The notes beneath the pieces are model-generated. The model searched no databases and had not been told where the DNA came from. It was given only the letters and a program-made list of their open reading frames with translations. Positions 38,268-45,346 of a stretch of 64,000 bases of DNA are shown one piece after another. The DNA is from Lachnospiraceae bacterium. GTDB lineage: Bacteria; Bacillota; Clostridia; Lachnospirales; Lachnospiraceae. The stretch's first letter is position 1. The number at the start of each line of letters is the position of its first letter. The position numbers and the translations under genes are program-made. The stretch lies in the NCBI GenBank assembly GCA_014804675.1, contig JAAUZH010000009.1, forward strand, positions 159,684 to 223,683, read 5' to 3'.

Positions 38268-38842
38268 ATGAATTGTTTCCATATTGCATTTATAAGCACA
38301 CGTTTCCTAATGGGAAAGTCTATATTGGAATGACAGAAATTCCGAACATAAGATTTGGAACTGACGGAACAGGTTATAAAAACAATGTGCCCATGTATGA
38401 AGATATTAAAAAATATGGATGGAATAATGTAGAAACGGAAATCTTAAAGAATGGGTTGTCGCTTGAAGAAGCGCAACAGCAAGAAAGGGAATTTATTATT
38501 GCATACAATTCAGAGGATTCTCAAATTGGGTATAATCAAACGAGTTTAAGAAAAACAATTTTGAACACCAAAGGAGAAGTAATCGACAAGGGTAAGAAGC
38601 CGGATAAAAAGCCTATTACTCCATGGGGAAGTAATATGGATTATAAGAAGTTTGTTAAGTCTGAAGTTGAGTACATACAGGAAAATGGGAACTTTACCAA
38701 GATACAAAACGAAGTTTTTGAATTGAGAGTAAAGGGTATGTCTTTGGAACAATGTGCAAAAGAAATAGGAGTAAGTATATCTACTATAAACAGGACAAGT
38801 GCAGAGCTTAGGAAGAAAATAAAAAAGATTATGCAAGGATAG
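38264..38842 (+). CDS. GIY-YIG endonuclease fused to an ArpU-like HTH domain
   Basis: 192 residues. The N-terminal GIY-YIG nuclease begins CIYKHTFPNGKVYIGMTE with the conserved Arg in IRFG, and ILKNGLSLEEAQQQEREFI follows. The C-terminal ~60 residues (EVEYIQENGNFTKIQNEVFELRVKGMSLEQCAKEIGVSISTINR) are homologous to the HTH regulator at 37409. Likely a homing-type nuclease that uses the HTH to find its site, or a regulator captured by a nuclease. The start at ATG 38264 has AAGGAGG upstream. Confidence 0.8.
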   Translation: MNELFPYCIYKHTFPNGKVYIGMTEIPNIRFGTDGTGYKNNVPMYEDIKKYGWNNVETEILKNGLSLEEAQQQEREFIIAYNSEDSQIGYNQTSLRKTILNTKGEVIDKGKKPDKKPITPWGSNMDYKKFVKSEVEYIQENGNFTKIQNEVFELRVKGMSLEQCAKEIGVSISTINRTSAELRKKIKKIMQG

Positions 38843-38860
38843 GAAGCGAACTTTTTAGAG

Positions 38861-38892
38861 CCTTTTACGAACTGTAAGAGGTTCTTTTTTTA
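38861..38892 (+). terminator. Terminator after the GIY-YIG gene
   Basis: CCTTTTAC and GTAAGAGG arms followed by TTCTTTTTTT. Confidence 0.85.
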
Positions 38893-38932
38893 TGCGAAAA
38901 TTTACCCATAGAAAGAAATCGGAGGATTACCA

Positions 38933-39427
38933 ATGTATCAGAACAATCCTATGTTAAATCAGCAGATGGCACAGTTAGAACAGGAGTTTTTACAGAAAAA
39001 ACAGAATCTTATGCAGAATTTCTATTCACAGAATCAGCAAAATAATTATCAGAATACACAGCCATCGGCGCAACCGCAACCTGCACCTACTCCAACGCAA
39101 AATGTAAATTGGATACAGGTAAACGGTTTGCAGGGGGCAAAGGAGCATCAAGTTCCGGCAAATGCCACACATTGGCTGATGGATAGCACAGAGGACGCAT
39201 TTTATGTCAAATCCTCTGATGAATTTGGCGTAATAAAGTCATTTAGCGGATATAGGTTTTCGGCAATTCCACAGGAAGAATTATCTGATACACCGAAACC
39301 TGTAGATATGTCACAGTACGTCACAAGAGACGATTTTAACGCCTTGATGGAAAAGTTGGAACGATTAACCAATGCACAGGAAAAACAGCCTGCAAAGGCA
39401 GATAAGGGGGCAAAGAGCAATGGCTAA
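38933..39427 (+). CDS. Phage protein with Gln/Asn-rich N-terminus
   Basis: 164 residues. A Gln/Asn-rich helix and Pro-rich linker (residues 1-60) lead to a compact domain VNGLQGAKEHQVPANATHWLMDSTEDAFYVKSS and a C-terminal coiled coil. The architecture is common for a structural accessory gene in Clostridia phages (recollection). Function unknown. It overlaps the next gene by 8 bases. Confidence 0.65.
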   Translation: MYQNNPMLNQQMAQLEQEFLQKKQNLMQNFYSQNQQNNYQNTQPSAQPQPAPTPTQNVNWIQVNGLQGAKEHQVPANATHWLMDSTEDAFYVKSSDEFGVIKSFSGYRFSAIPQEELSDTPKPVDMSQYVTRDDFNALMEKLERLTNAQEKQPAKADKGAKSNG

Positions 39428-39716
39428 TTCTTTAATGGGAATGATGAGCGGCGCACAGTCTGCTCCATTAGCAAATCCGCAAATGCAGAACATGCGGGCA
39501 ATCCGACAGGCGGCACAATCCGCTAAACGAATGATGGGGATGTTGCAGGCGGTCAAAGACCCACAAGCGGCACTTATGCAGGTTGCACAGCAGAATCCTC
39601 AGCTAAATGCGGTTATGCAAATGTGCAATGGCAGGAATCCGCAGGAAGTATTTTATGAGGAATGTCAAAAAAGTGGAGTAAATCCAGATGAGGTTATGAA
39701 CCTATTGAGAAGCTAA
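39420..39716 (+). CDS. Small Met/Gln-rich phage protein
   Basis: 98 residues. MANSLMGMMSGAQSAPLANPQMQ, then helices with QAAQSAKRMMGMLQ and a C-terminal CNGRNPQEVFYEECQKSGVNPDEV that resembles a short DNA- or protein-binding helix pair. Coupled to the preceding gene. Not recognised beyond being typical of clostridial phages. Confidence 0.65.
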   Translation: MANSLMGMMSGAQSAPLANPQMQNMRAIRQAAQSAKRMMGMLQAVKDPQAALMQVAQQNPQLNAVMQMCNGRNPQEVFYEECQKSGVNPDEVMNLLRS

Positions 39717-39794
39717 CACCACCGAAACGGTGTTAAAAATAAAATCGACATTATGTCGTCAGCCTGTGAAGTGGCAGGCAGAAAGGAGAACTAT

Positions 39795-40421
39795 ATGGAC
39801 GGAACAGTATCATTAGCTGACATCGCCGCTGTGACAGACAGAAACGGTTGCGGAAACGGATGGGGCAACGGCATGTTTGGAATGGAGTGGCTTTTTGCCC
39901 TATTGATTCTTCCGGCAATCACAAACGGAGGATTCTACGGCAACGGAAACAGAACCGGCGAACCGGTAACGGAAAGCGGTCTGTGTAATGCCATGAACTT
40001 CAACAACCTTGAGGGTGCAGTTGGACGATTAGGCGACCAGGTAGCTAACGTGAACACCAATCTGGGCAATGCGGTTTGCAATCTGGGCTACGAAACCTTG
40101 CGGAACTTCAACAATCTCGAAAGTCAGCTTGCGTCATGCTGCTGCAACATTGAAAGAGGTCTGCTTGAAAACCGCTATCTGGCAGCGCAGAATACAGCGG
40201 ACATCAACGCCAACACTACGGCACAGATTCAGAAAGTACTTGACGTACTGTGCGGCAACCGTATGGCAGACATGCAGAACCAGATCAACCAGCTGCAGCT
40301 TAACGCCGCTTTGTGCGGTATCGTAAGATATCCGACACAGACCACCTATGGAGCAGGGTTCAATCCTTTCTTCAACAGTGGATGCGGATGCAACAGCGGT
40401 TGTGGATGCAACAACATTTAG
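39795..40421 (+). CDS. Phage protein with Cys/Gly-rich tail
   Basis: 208 residues. A Gly/Asn-rich N-terminal half with one hydrophobic segment (WLFALLILPAITNGGFYG) is followed by a long helix/coiled coil (EGAVGRLGDQVANVNTNLGNAV...). It ends in GCGCNSGCGCNN. Frequent in gut clostridial phages from memory; possibly virion-associated. The start at 39795 follows AAAGGAG. A terminator follows. Confidence 0.65.
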   Translation: MDGTVSLADIAAVTDRNGCGNGWGNGMFGMEWLFALLILPAITNGGFYGNGNRTGEPVTESGLCNAMNFNNLEGAVGRLGDQVANVNTNLGNAVCNLGYETLRNFNNLESQLASCCCNIERGLLENRYLAAQNTADINANTTAQIQKVLDVLCGNRMADMQNQINQLQLNAALCGIVRYPTQTTYGAGFNPFFNSGCGCNSGCGCNNI

Positions 40422-40445
40422 GTCACTCTGACCGGGTAGAAAAGG

Positions 40446-40475
40446 CGGGGTGACTGAATCGGTTGCCCCGTTTTT
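40446..40475 (+). terminator. Terminator after the Cys/Gly-rich gene
   Basis: CGGGG and CCCCG arms with inner pairs, then five T. Confidence 0.8.
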
Positions 40476-40499
40476 AATATATCGAAAAGAGGTAAGCGC

Positions 40500-40730
40500 A
40501 TGAAAGAAACAATCAAAAAGAAGATGGACGCACACATTGAGAAAATCCTTGCAAAAGAGGAAATCAGCAACGAGGACTATTATCTTTTGAATATGCTTTA
40601 TCAGAAGATAGAGGGCGAGGAAAGACTTGCTGAAATGGAAGCGAAGAACGAGAGAGACAGGGAAGAAGGCAGAAAGAAGCAGAAAGAGTTGTATGAATCT
40701 ATTATGAAAAATCTTACTGACCTTGGATAA
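40500..40730 (+). CDS. Small charged coiled-coil phage protein
   Basis: 76 residues, almost entirely Glu/Lys-rich helix (KKKMDAHIEKILAKEEISNEDYYLLNML...). AAGAGGTAAG precedes the ATG. Function unknown. Confidence 0.6.
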   Translation: MKETIKKKMDAHIEKILAKEEISNEDYYLLNMLYQKIEGEERLAEMEAKNERDREEGRKKQKELYESIMKNLTDLG

Positions 40731-40785
40731 GTAACAGTTGCACATTGAAAACCGAATATTGGTTAGTAGTTTGTATGCTTCAAAA

Positions 40786-40818
40786 TGGTACATCTATCCT
40801 TTTGTTCTGTGAGATAAT
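40786..40818 (+). promoter_or_regulatory. Prophage TGGTACAT promoter, copy 2
   Basis: TGGTACAT (40786-40793), 19 bases, GATAAT (40813-40818). Reads into the gene pair 40843-42098. Confidence 0.55.
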
Positions 40819-40842
40819 TAACTCATGGAAAGGAGAGGGAAA

Positions 40843-41145
40843 ATGTACATAGTAAGCAAGGATAAAAAGTCTATTATCAATACAGAACAGATTACAAGTA
40901 TGTATGTAGGTGCTGACGGTTGCACGATTAAGGCAGATTTTGGAAATGGAAAAGGCTGTCAGATTGGGCGGTACAATTCCGAAAAGGAGTGTCAGATTGC
41001 TATTGAGATAATTGCCGGGAGTTTTGGAAAGTCTGATTTGTGCTTTATGCCGGAAAATAGTGTTATCAATGCAAAAATCAATCTTGGAGAGCAGAAACAG
41101 CACCATATCAGCGGAAAGAAAACAAAGGGTCATGGTGGTTCATGA
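40843..41145 (+). CDS. Small phage protein coupled to the methylase
   Basis: 100 residues, MYIVSKDKKSIINTEQITSMYV; looks like a small beta-rich fold with alternating strands. AAAGGAGAGG precedes the ATG 40843. Its stop overlaps the methylase start (ATGA). No family recognised. Confidence 0.6.
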   Translation: MYIVSKDKKSIINTEQITSMYVGADGCTIKADFGNGKGCQIGRYNSEKECQIAIEIIAGSFGKSDLCFMPENSVINAKINLGEQKQHHISGKKTKGHGGS

Positions 41146-42098
41146 AGCAGAAAAGTATAAAGAATATACGACAAGAGTTTAAGGACAACGGCATATTTTA
41201 TACACCGCTTGCACTTGCTGAAAGGCTGAAATCTTATGTTGATATCGAACCAAAAACCGTATATGACCCGACTTGTGGAGTTGGAAACCTTTTGAGCGTA
41301 TTTCCCGAAAGCGTGGAAAAGTACGGTCAAGAGTTGGATGGTGAACAGCTTGCCTTGATAGATTTACCAAACTTTACCGGATATGCCGGAGATACGCTGA
41401 CAGAGGATAAATTTGAGGGAGTACAGTTTGATTGTATTGTTGCAAATCCTCCATTTTCTGTAAAGTGGGAGCCGGACACGTTGACAAATGATATACGCTT
41501 TAGGGATTGCCCGACACTGCCTCCGCCGTCAAAGGCTGATTGGGCGTTTATGTTGCATATCTTACACCATTTATCAAATAATGGAGTTGCGGTTGTTTTG
41601 GAGTTTCCCGGTATACTTTACAGAGGGCAAAAAGAGGGGAAAGTCCGGCGGTGGTTCGTGGAAAATAACTATGTTGATAGAGTGGTAAATATTCCAGGGA
41701 ATACCTTTGAAGATACCTCAATAGCAACTTGCCTTGTCGTTCTGAAAAAGAATCGCACAACAACGGATATAATCTTTGAAGACGGAGAACGGACGGAAAC
41801 GGTGTCATATCAGACGGTAGAAGAAAACGACTTTAATTTATCAGCCAATATCTATCTGCCGGAGATAATCGAGAAAGAAGAAATAGACCCGTCTGTTTTG
41901 GAAAATGAAGCAAGGAGAATATTCCTTGAAAGATTGCGAAAAGAACTTGATTTCGACAAAATGGTTTGTGAAATGGAGGGAATCAGCATACAACCATTTA
42001 TCAATTCAATAAGGGCAGTTTTGAGGGAATACGACACATCAAGGACAACTAAAAAGAAAGACGAAAATCAGCTTACATTATTTGATTTAGGAGCATAG
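41142..42098 (+). CDS. N6-adenine DNA methyltransferase (HsdM-like), orphan
   Basis: 318 residues. The SAM motif DPTCGVGNLLSVF is at ~42 and the catalytic NPPFSVKW at ~102, the order seen in N6_Mtase / type I HsdM proteins. No specificity (HsdS) or restriction subunit is next to it, so it may protect phage DNA against host restriction or mark it for regulation. Overlaps the upstream small gene; a terminator follows. Confidence 0.85.
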   Translation: MKQKSIKNIRQEFKDNGIFYTPLALAERLKSYVDIEPKTVYDPTCGVGNLLSVFPESVEKYGQELDGEQLALIDLPNFTGYAGDTLTEDKFEGVQFDCIVANPPFSVKWEPDTLTNDIRFRDCPTLPPPSKADWAFMLHILHHLSNNGVAVVLEFPGILYRGQKEGKVRRWFVENNYVDRVVNIPGNTFEDTSIATCLVVLKKNRTTTDIIFEDGERTETVSYQTVEENDFNLSANIYLPEIIEKEEIDPSVLENEARRIFLERLRKELDFDKMVCEMEGISIQPFINSIRAVLREYDTSRTTKKKDENQLTLFDLGA

Positions 42099-42137
42099 AA
42101 ACTACTAGCCGATAAACGGTTAGTAGTTTTTTATTTT
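42099..42137 (+). terminator. Terminator after the methylase
   Basis: AAACTACTA and TAGTAGTTT arms, then TTTATTTT; overlaps the stop codon. Confidence 0.88.
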
Positions 42138-42157
42138 GAGAAATGGAGGAAAATATC

Positions 42158-42556
42158 ATGGCAAAATCAGCAATTTATACAGCCAACACAGGCGCACAGG
42201 CATTACAGATTGGCAGCACAATTTCCCTTGGCTCCATCATCCGCCGGTTCGGATGCGGCGTGAATCTGAACGGAAACGGCATTGTGATTGACGAACAGGG
42301 ATATTATGACGTGGATGCATCCATCACCGCAACGGCGGCAGCGGCGGGTACCGTGACGGTAACTCTGCTTCGTGACGGCGTGGCAGTTCCGGGGGCGGTA
42401 GCTTCTGCGACAGCGGCAGCGGCGGGAACGGTTGCACTGCCCATCACAGCCTTAGTCCGTCAGATGTGTTGCGGTTCTGGCTCTACCCTTACGCTTCAGC
42501 TTGGCGGAACGGCGGCAACAGTGAATAATGTTGCGCTGAAAGTGATTAAGCTGTAA
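42158..42556 (+). CDS. Jelly-roll (BclA/C1q-like) phage protein
   Basis: 132 residues. Repeated beta segments, Ala/Gly/Thr-rich (ITATAAAAGTVTVTLLRDGVAVPGAVASATAAAAGTV) and one CCGSGS turn. Resembles the C-terminal jelly-roll of BclA-type filaments and phage decoration proteins; a capsid or tail decoration role is inferred. The start at 42158 has GGAGG upstream. Confidence 0.6.
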   Translation: MAKSAIYTANTGAQALQIGSTISLGSIIRRFGCGVNLNGNGIVIDEQGYYDVDASITATAAAAGTVTVTLLRDGVAVPGAVASATAAAAGTVALPITALVRQMCCGSGSTLTLQLGGTAATVNNVALKVIKL

Positions 42557-42795
42557 TGAGTAACGGACAATTTGACGCTCTTGACGCATTGAGTATAGCT
42601 TCATTCCTTTTAGGTTGGGAAAATCTCATGGAGAACCGCCAACAGAGCGCACAGAATGACGTAGGAGCGGCAAACGACAAGCAAGCGTCTTATCTACTGG
42701 AAGAGATAGGGAAACGCCTTGACAGACAAGATAGGACGCTTGAAACGATAATGAATAAGTTGGAACAACTGGAAAGGAGACTGGACAATGCATAA
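42556..42795 (+). CDS. Small phage protein with C-terminal coiled coil
   Basis: 79 residues. LDALSIASFLLGWENLMENRQQ, then a coiled coil ending LEQLERRLDNA. Its start overlaps the preceding stop (TAATG), and its stop overlaps the next gene by 8 bases. Often seen next to the jelly-roll gene (recollection). Confidence 0.65.
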   Translation: MSNGQFDALDALSIASFLLGWENLMENRQQSAQNDVGAANDKQASYLLEEIGKRLDRQDRTLETIMNKLEQLERRLDNA

Positions 42796-43216
42796 ATTAC
42801 TCGAAAATATAGAAAATGAATTGCATAGCTTTGGTGAAAAGGGTATAAGTCGGGAAAATGTATCTTTGATTGGACAGCTTGTAGATATGTACAAAGACCT
42901 CAAAACCGTGGAATCCATGGGCTTTGCGGAAGAAGCATACACTGAAATGACAGATATGCCAAAGAGAACCGTTGAGCGCAGAGAAGGCGCAAAGTTTGAT
43001 AGAAATATCAATGAACTGTACGACAAATATCTGTGGTGCAAGAAAGAGTACGCAAGAGACCATTCAGAGGTACATAAGGAAAAGGTTGTAAAAGCACTGG
43101 ATGCGCTTATGTCGGAGATTTGCGACTTGCTGTTTGATATCAACCGGGATGCCGATTTTTCTACAGAACGCACCGTTTTTATCGAGGGCAAGAAGAAAAT
43201 GGAAAAGATTGCGTAA
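42788..43216 (+). CDS. Helical phage protein, third gene of the jelly-roll operon
   Basis: 142 residues, all-helical, MHKLLENIENELHSFGEKGISRENVSLIGQL. Not recognised. Translational coupling with 42556 supports expression. A gene-free region of 550 bases follows. Confidence 0.65.
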   Translation: MHKLLENIENELHSFGEKGISRENVSLIGQLVDMYKDLKTVESMGFAEEAYTEMTDMPKRTVERREGAKFDRNINELYDKYLWCKKEYARDHSEVHKEKVVKALDALMSEICDLLFDINRDADFSTERTVFIEGKKKMEKIA

Positions 43217-43263
43217 TACATGGGAGGGTGGCAGAAATGCCGCTCTTTCTTTGCGTAAAAGTT

Positions 43264-43296
43264 TGGTACAAGTGAGGGTGTAAAGCATGGTAAAAT
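43264..43296 (+). promoter_or_regulatory. Prophage TGGTACAA promoter, copy 3
   Basis: TGGTACAA (43264-43271), 19 bases, TAAAAT (43291-43296). Drives the structured gene-free region. Confidence 0.65.
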
Positions 43297-43327
43297 ATAA
43301 TCAATAAAACACAAGGAGGACAAAACC

Positions 43328-43363
43328 ATGAAACACAGAAGTTTTAACGATGCAATTGCTTAA
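43328..43363 (+). other. 11-codon leader peptide with strong RBS
   Basis: AAGGAGG precedes an ATG that encodes MKHRSFNDAIA and a TAA. The same frame continues for ten more codons (ILNAAGESQN) to a second TAA at 43394, as if one GAA-type codon had become a stop. Could be a leader peptide or the relic of a small gene at the 5' end of the putative RNA. Confidence 0.4.
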
Positions 43364-43582
43364 ATTTTAAATGCAGCCGGCGAGAGCCAGAACTAAGTCC
43401 ACCAAACAGGTGGCACAACTGCACAGTCCTTGCAGACAGACAATGGACAAAGTGGAAGAGGTCTGAAAGAGCGATATGTACATATTGCGGTGGCGACTTA
43501 CAGGAAGCAGACCATAGAATCGTGAGCTGTGTGGGTCTATTCGGTTCTGACAGTGGGAAAGACTGCTGCTTTTGCAAAAGTA

Positions 43583-43655
43583 CCTGTGTGATAGCATAAC
43601 TGGAAGTGCTACGGGGAACTCCCGGGAGTAAGCGGTTCAACTCCGCTCCACAGGG
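43583..43655 (+). tRNA. tRNA-like element, anticodon arm aberrant
   Basis: Acceptor CCTGTG (43583-43588) with CACAGG (43649-43654); D stem TAGC/GCTA with loop containing TGG; T arm AGCGG-TTCAACT-CCGCT (43631-43647), a canonical T loop. The anticodon-arm region is only 18 bases (43613-43630), offering GGG-GAACT-CCC with a 5-base loop, so no anticodon can be assigned. No encoded CCA. Probably a tRNA mimic or decayed tRNA. Confidence 0.55.
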
Positions 43656-43767
43656 TGTGGTTAGGTAGCGCCTAACTAGACAGGAGTACAGCGGTCACTG
43701 CCCTGTCGAAAACAAAATAATTCTGATAGGGGAGTTTTCCCCTGTCGGAAACCGCAAAAGGGAGGAT

Positions 43768-44037
43768 ATGGGAATGTATATAGTGCCAATGGAAATGCCG
43801 AAAAATTGTAATAATTGCCCGTTTGGAATGCTTAATTATAATCACCCATTATGGAGTGATAGAGGATATAACAAAGATTTTAGCAAGATAGACGGAGAAG
43901 AAAACAAAATAGGAACACATGGATATACTTGCAATGTGGACTTTCAGAAAAATGGAAGATACACAAAGGTTTTAAGGGCAGGTATAGACGAAGATATTCA
44001 AAAACCGGATTGGTGTGAATTGAAAGAAACGAAATAG
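43768..44037 (+). CDS. Small Cys-rich phage protein
   Basis: 89 residues with three CxxC-like elements: NCNNCPFG, YTCNVDF and DWCELKE. Possibly zinc-binding. Function unknown; GGAGGAT precedes the ATG. Confidence 0.6.
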   Translation: MGMYIVPMEMPKNCNNCPFGMLNYNHPLWSDRGYNKDFSKIDGEENKIGTHGYTCNVDFQKNGRYTKVLRAGIDEDIQKPDWCELKETK

Positions 44038-44039
44038 AA

Positions 44040-44072
44040 TGGTACAACTTATGCTAAATTATGCGATACAAT
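44040..44072 (+). promoter_or_regulatory. Prophage TGGTACAA promoter, copy 4
   Basis: TGGTACAA (44040-44047), 19 bases, TACAAT (44067-44072). A leader hairpin ACAGGA/TCCTGT (44080-44106) begins right at the predicted start site, then the YopX-like gene. Confidence 0.65.
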
Positions 44073-44145
44073 ATAGTAGACAGGAACAGTTGCAAGCGTC
44101 TCCTGTGGTACTAATGCTTTTTATGAATAAATCGGGAGGTAGGAT

Positions 44146-44583
44146 ATGAGAGAAATTTTGTTTAGAGGGAAAAGAAAAGATAACAGTAAAATGGTAGAGG
44201 GTAGTTATTGCCCAAAGAAAGCAGGTCACTATGAGAGCGATAAATTTGTGGAAGAAATACAGCATTTAATTATCGTCAACATGAATGGCGGTGGTTATCA
44301 ATATGCAGAAGTAGACCCAGAAACCGTCTGCCAGTACACAGGCTTGACCGACAAGAACGGCAGGAAGATTTTTGAGGGGGATATTGTAAAAGTCTTATAT
44401 ACAGACGGGCAGGAAGATGGTGGAGACGTTACAGAAGTTTGCTATGATGAAAAAAGCGCAAGTTTTTCACCTTGGAATTGGCAATATTCATGTGACGGAT
44501 GCGATTTGTATTTTGAAATCAAGGAGGTTGAAATTGTTGGAAATGCTTTTGATGATTCCGAGGAAGTAGGAGACCAACCATGA
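44146..44583 (+). CDS. YopX-family phage protein
   Basis: 145 residues. MREILFRGKRKDN...WVEG-like opening, VDPETVCQYTGLTDKNGRKIFEGDIVK and a C-terminal EIVGNAFDD are the YopX family pattern. YopX proteins are common in Firmicutes phages, function unknown. ATGA overlap with the next gene. Confidence 0.85.
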   Translation: MREILFRGKRKDNSKMVEGSYCPKKAGHYESDKFVEEIQHLIIVNMNGGGYQYAEVDPETVCQYTGLTDKNGRKIFEGDIVKVLYTDGQEDGGDVTEVCYDEKSASFSPWNWQYSCDGCDLYFEIKEVEIVGNAFDDSEEVGDQP

Positions 44584-44741
44584 CGCAACAATGGGTACAC
44601 TGCCCCATCTGCGGCGGCAAAACAAGGACGAAAATAAGAGAGGACACCGTGGCGAAAAACCTGCCTATATTCTGCAAGATATGCAAGAATGAGTTTGTTA
44701 TGGATATTAAAGATTTGAAGTGTGAGGTAGTGGAGAAGTGA
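44580..44741 (+). CDS. Cys-rich KTR-type zinc-ribbon protein
   Basis: 53 residues. Two CxxC knuckles, CPICGGKTRTKIREDT and CKICKNEF, match the Cys-rich KTR family found in mobile elements. Probably binds zinc; role unknown. Coupled on both sides by 4-base overlaps. Confidence 0.75.
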   Translation: MTQQWVHCPICGGKTRTKIREDTVAKNLPIFCKICKNEFVMDIKDLKCEVVEK

Positions 44742-45076
44742 GAGAAAGTGAGTGTCTTACTTGCAAAAAGCATTATACACAAGGCGGTAAGTGCTGTTTA
44801 GACCATGATAACTGCCTTTTGTATGAGAATGATCCAAGGGGTAAAATGATAAGAACAAAGATTGTTTTTAATATTGATGCTGACAACCCCGAAACTCCAA
44901 TCATTAAATATGACCAAAAGATTTTATGTGAGGAAAACGGAAAAACAATAGAGTTTACTTGCATAAAAATAAATTGGCTTAATTTGGAAACAAGAAGATG
45001 TAGTATAGATGTGTACTATCATGAGAACGAAAAGCCAAAATTTGAGAAAATGAAAATGTTTAAGATTGTTAAGTAG
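44738..45076 (+). CDS. Phage protein of unknown function
   Basis: 112 residues, GTG start overlapping the previous stop. The N-terminus CLTCKKHYTQGGKCCLDHDNC has five Cys, then a beta-rich domain. Not recognised. A terminator follows. Confidence 0.6.
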   Translation: MRESECLTCKKHYTQGGKCCLDHDNCLLYENDPRGKMIRTKIVFNIDADNPETPIIKYDQKILCEENGKTIEFTCIKINWLNLETRRCSIDVYYHENEKPKFEKMKMFKIVK

Positions 45077-45097
45077 AGCCAGACGCATTGACGCAGT

Positions 45098-45137
45098 GCC
45101 AGTAGATACGAGAAATCGTGTTTGCTGGCATTTTATT
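45098..45137 (+). terminator. Terminator before the tRNA-like element
   Basis: GCCAG/CTGGC outer stem and ACGA-GAAA-TCGT inner hairpin, then TTTTATTTT. Confidence 0.8.
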
Positions 45138-45199
45138 TTGACATTAACTAATTTTGATAAACCTATTTCCTAGAGTCTGCTTTCGGGCAGGCTCCCCCT

Positions 45200-45270
45200 A
45201 CCGACATAGCTCAATTAGTAGAGCAACCACCTTTGGTAGTAGGTTATCGGTGCAAGTCCGATTGTCGGTG
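45200..45270 (+). tRNA. tRNA-like element upstream of the scaffold gene
   Basis: Perfect 7-bp acceptor ACCGACA/TGTCGGT, D arm GCTC-AATTAGTA-GAGC, T arm ATCGG-TGCAAGT-CCGAT. Between D and T arms there are only 21 bases (45225-45245), and no normal 5-bp, 7-base anticodon arm forms. TTG or TGG would be the nearest anticodon readings (Gln or Pro), but neither fits cleanly. The T loop lacks the usual TTC. No CCA. A tRNA relic or mimic. Confidence 0.6.
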
Positions 45271-45346
45271 TTACCCCGGCAGTGGTCTATCTGCCTAAAT
45301 CCATACCTGCGGCGGCAGGTCAATAAACACGACCAGGAGGATAACT

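Larger units (their letters stand above)
43303..43746 (+). ncRNA. Hairpin-rich putative noncoding RNA with tRNA-like module
   Basis: 550 bases (43217-43767) hold no substantial gene. Ordered hairpins: CCACC/GGTGG (43399-43413); GGTCTG/CAGACC (43460 and 43508) enclosing GCGATAT/ATATTGC (43471-43488); CTTTTGCAAAAG (43569-43580); a tRNA-like fold (43583-43655); GTTAGG/CCTAAC (43660-43676); GACAGG/CCTGTC (43679-43707); and GATAGGGG/CCCCTGTC (43725-43746). A promoter sits at 43264. Large phage RNAs such as GOLLD or ROOL also occur near tRNAs (known), but I cannot match this one to either. Confidence 0.6.

Noticed and set aside
39714..39735. Hairpin TAACACC/GGTGTTA after the small Met/Gln-rich gene as terminator
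   Set aside because: It is followed by an A-rich, not T-rich, stretch, so it is not an intrinsic terminator on the plus strand, and no minus-strand gene ends there.
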